Origin: Anaerosporobacter faecicola
GTDB lineage: Bacteria > Bacillota > Clostridia > Lachnospirales > Lachnospiraceae
Direction: 5' to 3'
NCBI RefSeq assembly: GCF_012070565.1
Contig: NZ_JAAQRO010000034.1
Location: 1-64,000 of the forward strand
DNA: 64,000 nucleotides
The notes under the pieces are model-generated. The model made no database searches. It was not told the DNA's origin and worked only from the letters and a program-made list of their open reading frames with translations. Both the position numbers and the translations under genes were made by a program. How positions within the stretch are numbered: the first letter of the stretch is position 1; each line of letters begins with the position of its first letter. Shown piece after piece: positions 63,561-64,000 of this stretch.

Positions 63561-63776
63561 GCAAGTGGAAATTTTATTTATATTCCTACCCTAGATAATA
63601 TAAGATATACTTGGGGAGAAAAGAATGGTTGTCGCAAAGTTTTAGATGAGCGAAATTCAAAGATTTTTTATTTATATCAATCAGGTAGGAATGTAAAGGA
63701 AATCGCAGATGAATTTTATTTGTCTACAAAAAGTATCTATCGTATCATAGCTGGTTTTAAGAATACGTATAATTAA
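63561..63776 (+). pseudogene. 5'-truncated CD3324-like small HTH protein gene
   Basis: About 70 codons are left, reading from the end of the repeats. The translated pattern I-Y-I-P, W-G-E-K-N-G, L-D-E-R-N, then V-K-E-I-A-D-E-F-Y-L-S-T-K-S-I-Y-R-I-I matches, from memory, the last two thirds of the CD3324-type family of about 90-residue HTH proteins. The usual N-terminus is missing and the frame runs upstream only through repeat sequence without a ribosome site. A strong terminator follows. This mirrors the truncated protease gene at locus 1. Confidence 0.7.
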
Positions 63777-63781
63777 CAAAG

Positions 63782-63822
63782 AGCCCATAAAGCGAAAGGA
63801 ATTAGCTTTATGGGCTTTCTTA
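63782..63822 (+). terminator. terminator
   Basis: AGCCCATAAAGC at 63782-63793 pairs with GCTTTATGGGCT at 63805-63816, followed by TTCTT. Confidence 0.85.
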
Positions 63823-63936
63823 CATTTAATTATAAATGACTATGAGAGTGACAACTTATTGTCAAGTATGCTACCTTAATAAATATAGAAGTACATAAGA
63901 TTTATTTCTTATATTATTAAAATCGGGAGGAGGCAG

Positions 63937-64000
63937 ATGAATATTATATTCAAAACAGAACACTTAATTGCTAGAAACTTTGAAAAGAAGGATGCTCTAT
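63937..64000 (+). CDS. GNAT-family acetyltransferase, N-terminal fragment
   Basis: A gene runs off the window end. GGGAGGAGG precedes the ATG. The first residues, with F-K-T-E-H-L-I-A-R-N-F-E-K-K-D-A, match the start of RimJ/RimL-type GNAT enzymes. Only 21 codons are visible. Confidence 0.6.
   Translation, partial: MNIIFKTEHLIARNFEKKDAL

Noticed and set aside
63241-63598. Frames across tRNA-Gly(CCC) on both strands
   Set aside because: They run through tRNA and repeat sequence and have no start signals; only the CD3324-like tail is gene-like.

Overview
The window is about 64 kb of low-GC chromosome from a Gram-positive clostridial bacterium, most likely in or near the Lachnospiraceae. The evidence is the AT-rich sequence, strong GGAGG-type ribosome sites, sigma-A-like promoters with extended -10 boxes, lipoprotein boxes, a single-chain clostridial PurL, a domain-swapped GH3 beta-glucosidase, BtrH/DUF4872 and TipAS proteins. 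The assignment is inference from gene content. No rRNA, insertion-sequence transposase, phage gene or CRISPR array is visible. This is housekeeping plus accessory chromosome with an unusual density of short non-autonomous repeats.

Layout. 0-10 kb: LysR regulator, PrsA-like lipoprotein, purL, D,D-carboxypeptidase, AraC regulator with a nitroreductase. 10-20 kb: lipoprotein plus chemoreceptor, LCP cell-wall ligase, an XRE regulator fused to a complete desulfoferrodoxin, AraC-GyrI regulator, MATE pump, TipAL-like MerR regulator, a Cys-rich unknown protein, TauE/SafE permease. 20-30 kb: a membrane-anchored protein with a DUF1704 metallopeptidase, LemA plus DUF2207, a methyltransferase, two GNAT genes (one behind a leader-peptide attenuator), a phosphoesterase. 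30-31 kb: tRNA-Gly(GCC), a tandem repeat array and a 5'-truncated CPBP protease gene. 31-47 kb: MacB/FtsX-type ABC system, MFS pump, flavin reductase, BtrH-like protein, GH25 lipoprotein, VWA protein, UvrA paralogue with a serine hydrolase, GNAT, DJ-1/PfpI. 47-63 kb: AraC with a divergent GH3 beta-glucosidase, an autoregulated TetR with a nitroreductase, a three-gene ABC-2 exporter, two nucleotidyltransferases, a cystathionine synthase/lyase, an AraC regulator, a lipoprotein and a GNAT. 63-64 kb: tRNA-Gly(CCC) with the same repeat family and another 5'-truncated gene, then the start of another GNAT.

The most interesting structure is shared by the two tRNA-Gly loci. In each, a tRNA is followed by a perfect terminator hairpin, then by tandem units that carry a copy of the tRNA 3' end matching the adjacent tRNA's own acceptor sequence, then by a gene on the same strand that has lost its 5' part at the array border. 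It recalls the rtT repeats after E. coli tyrT but is unrelated in sequence.

Three further families of short inverted-repeat elements (called A, B and D here, with a weaker C) are scattered between genes. One family A copy has perfect 19-bp terminal inverted repeats and a 5-bp flanking direct repeat, as expected of a MITE. Many genes look like small regulator-effector modules for drug, redox or envelope stress. Several have visible control sites: paired TetR operators, an attenuator, a palindromic operator and structured leaders.
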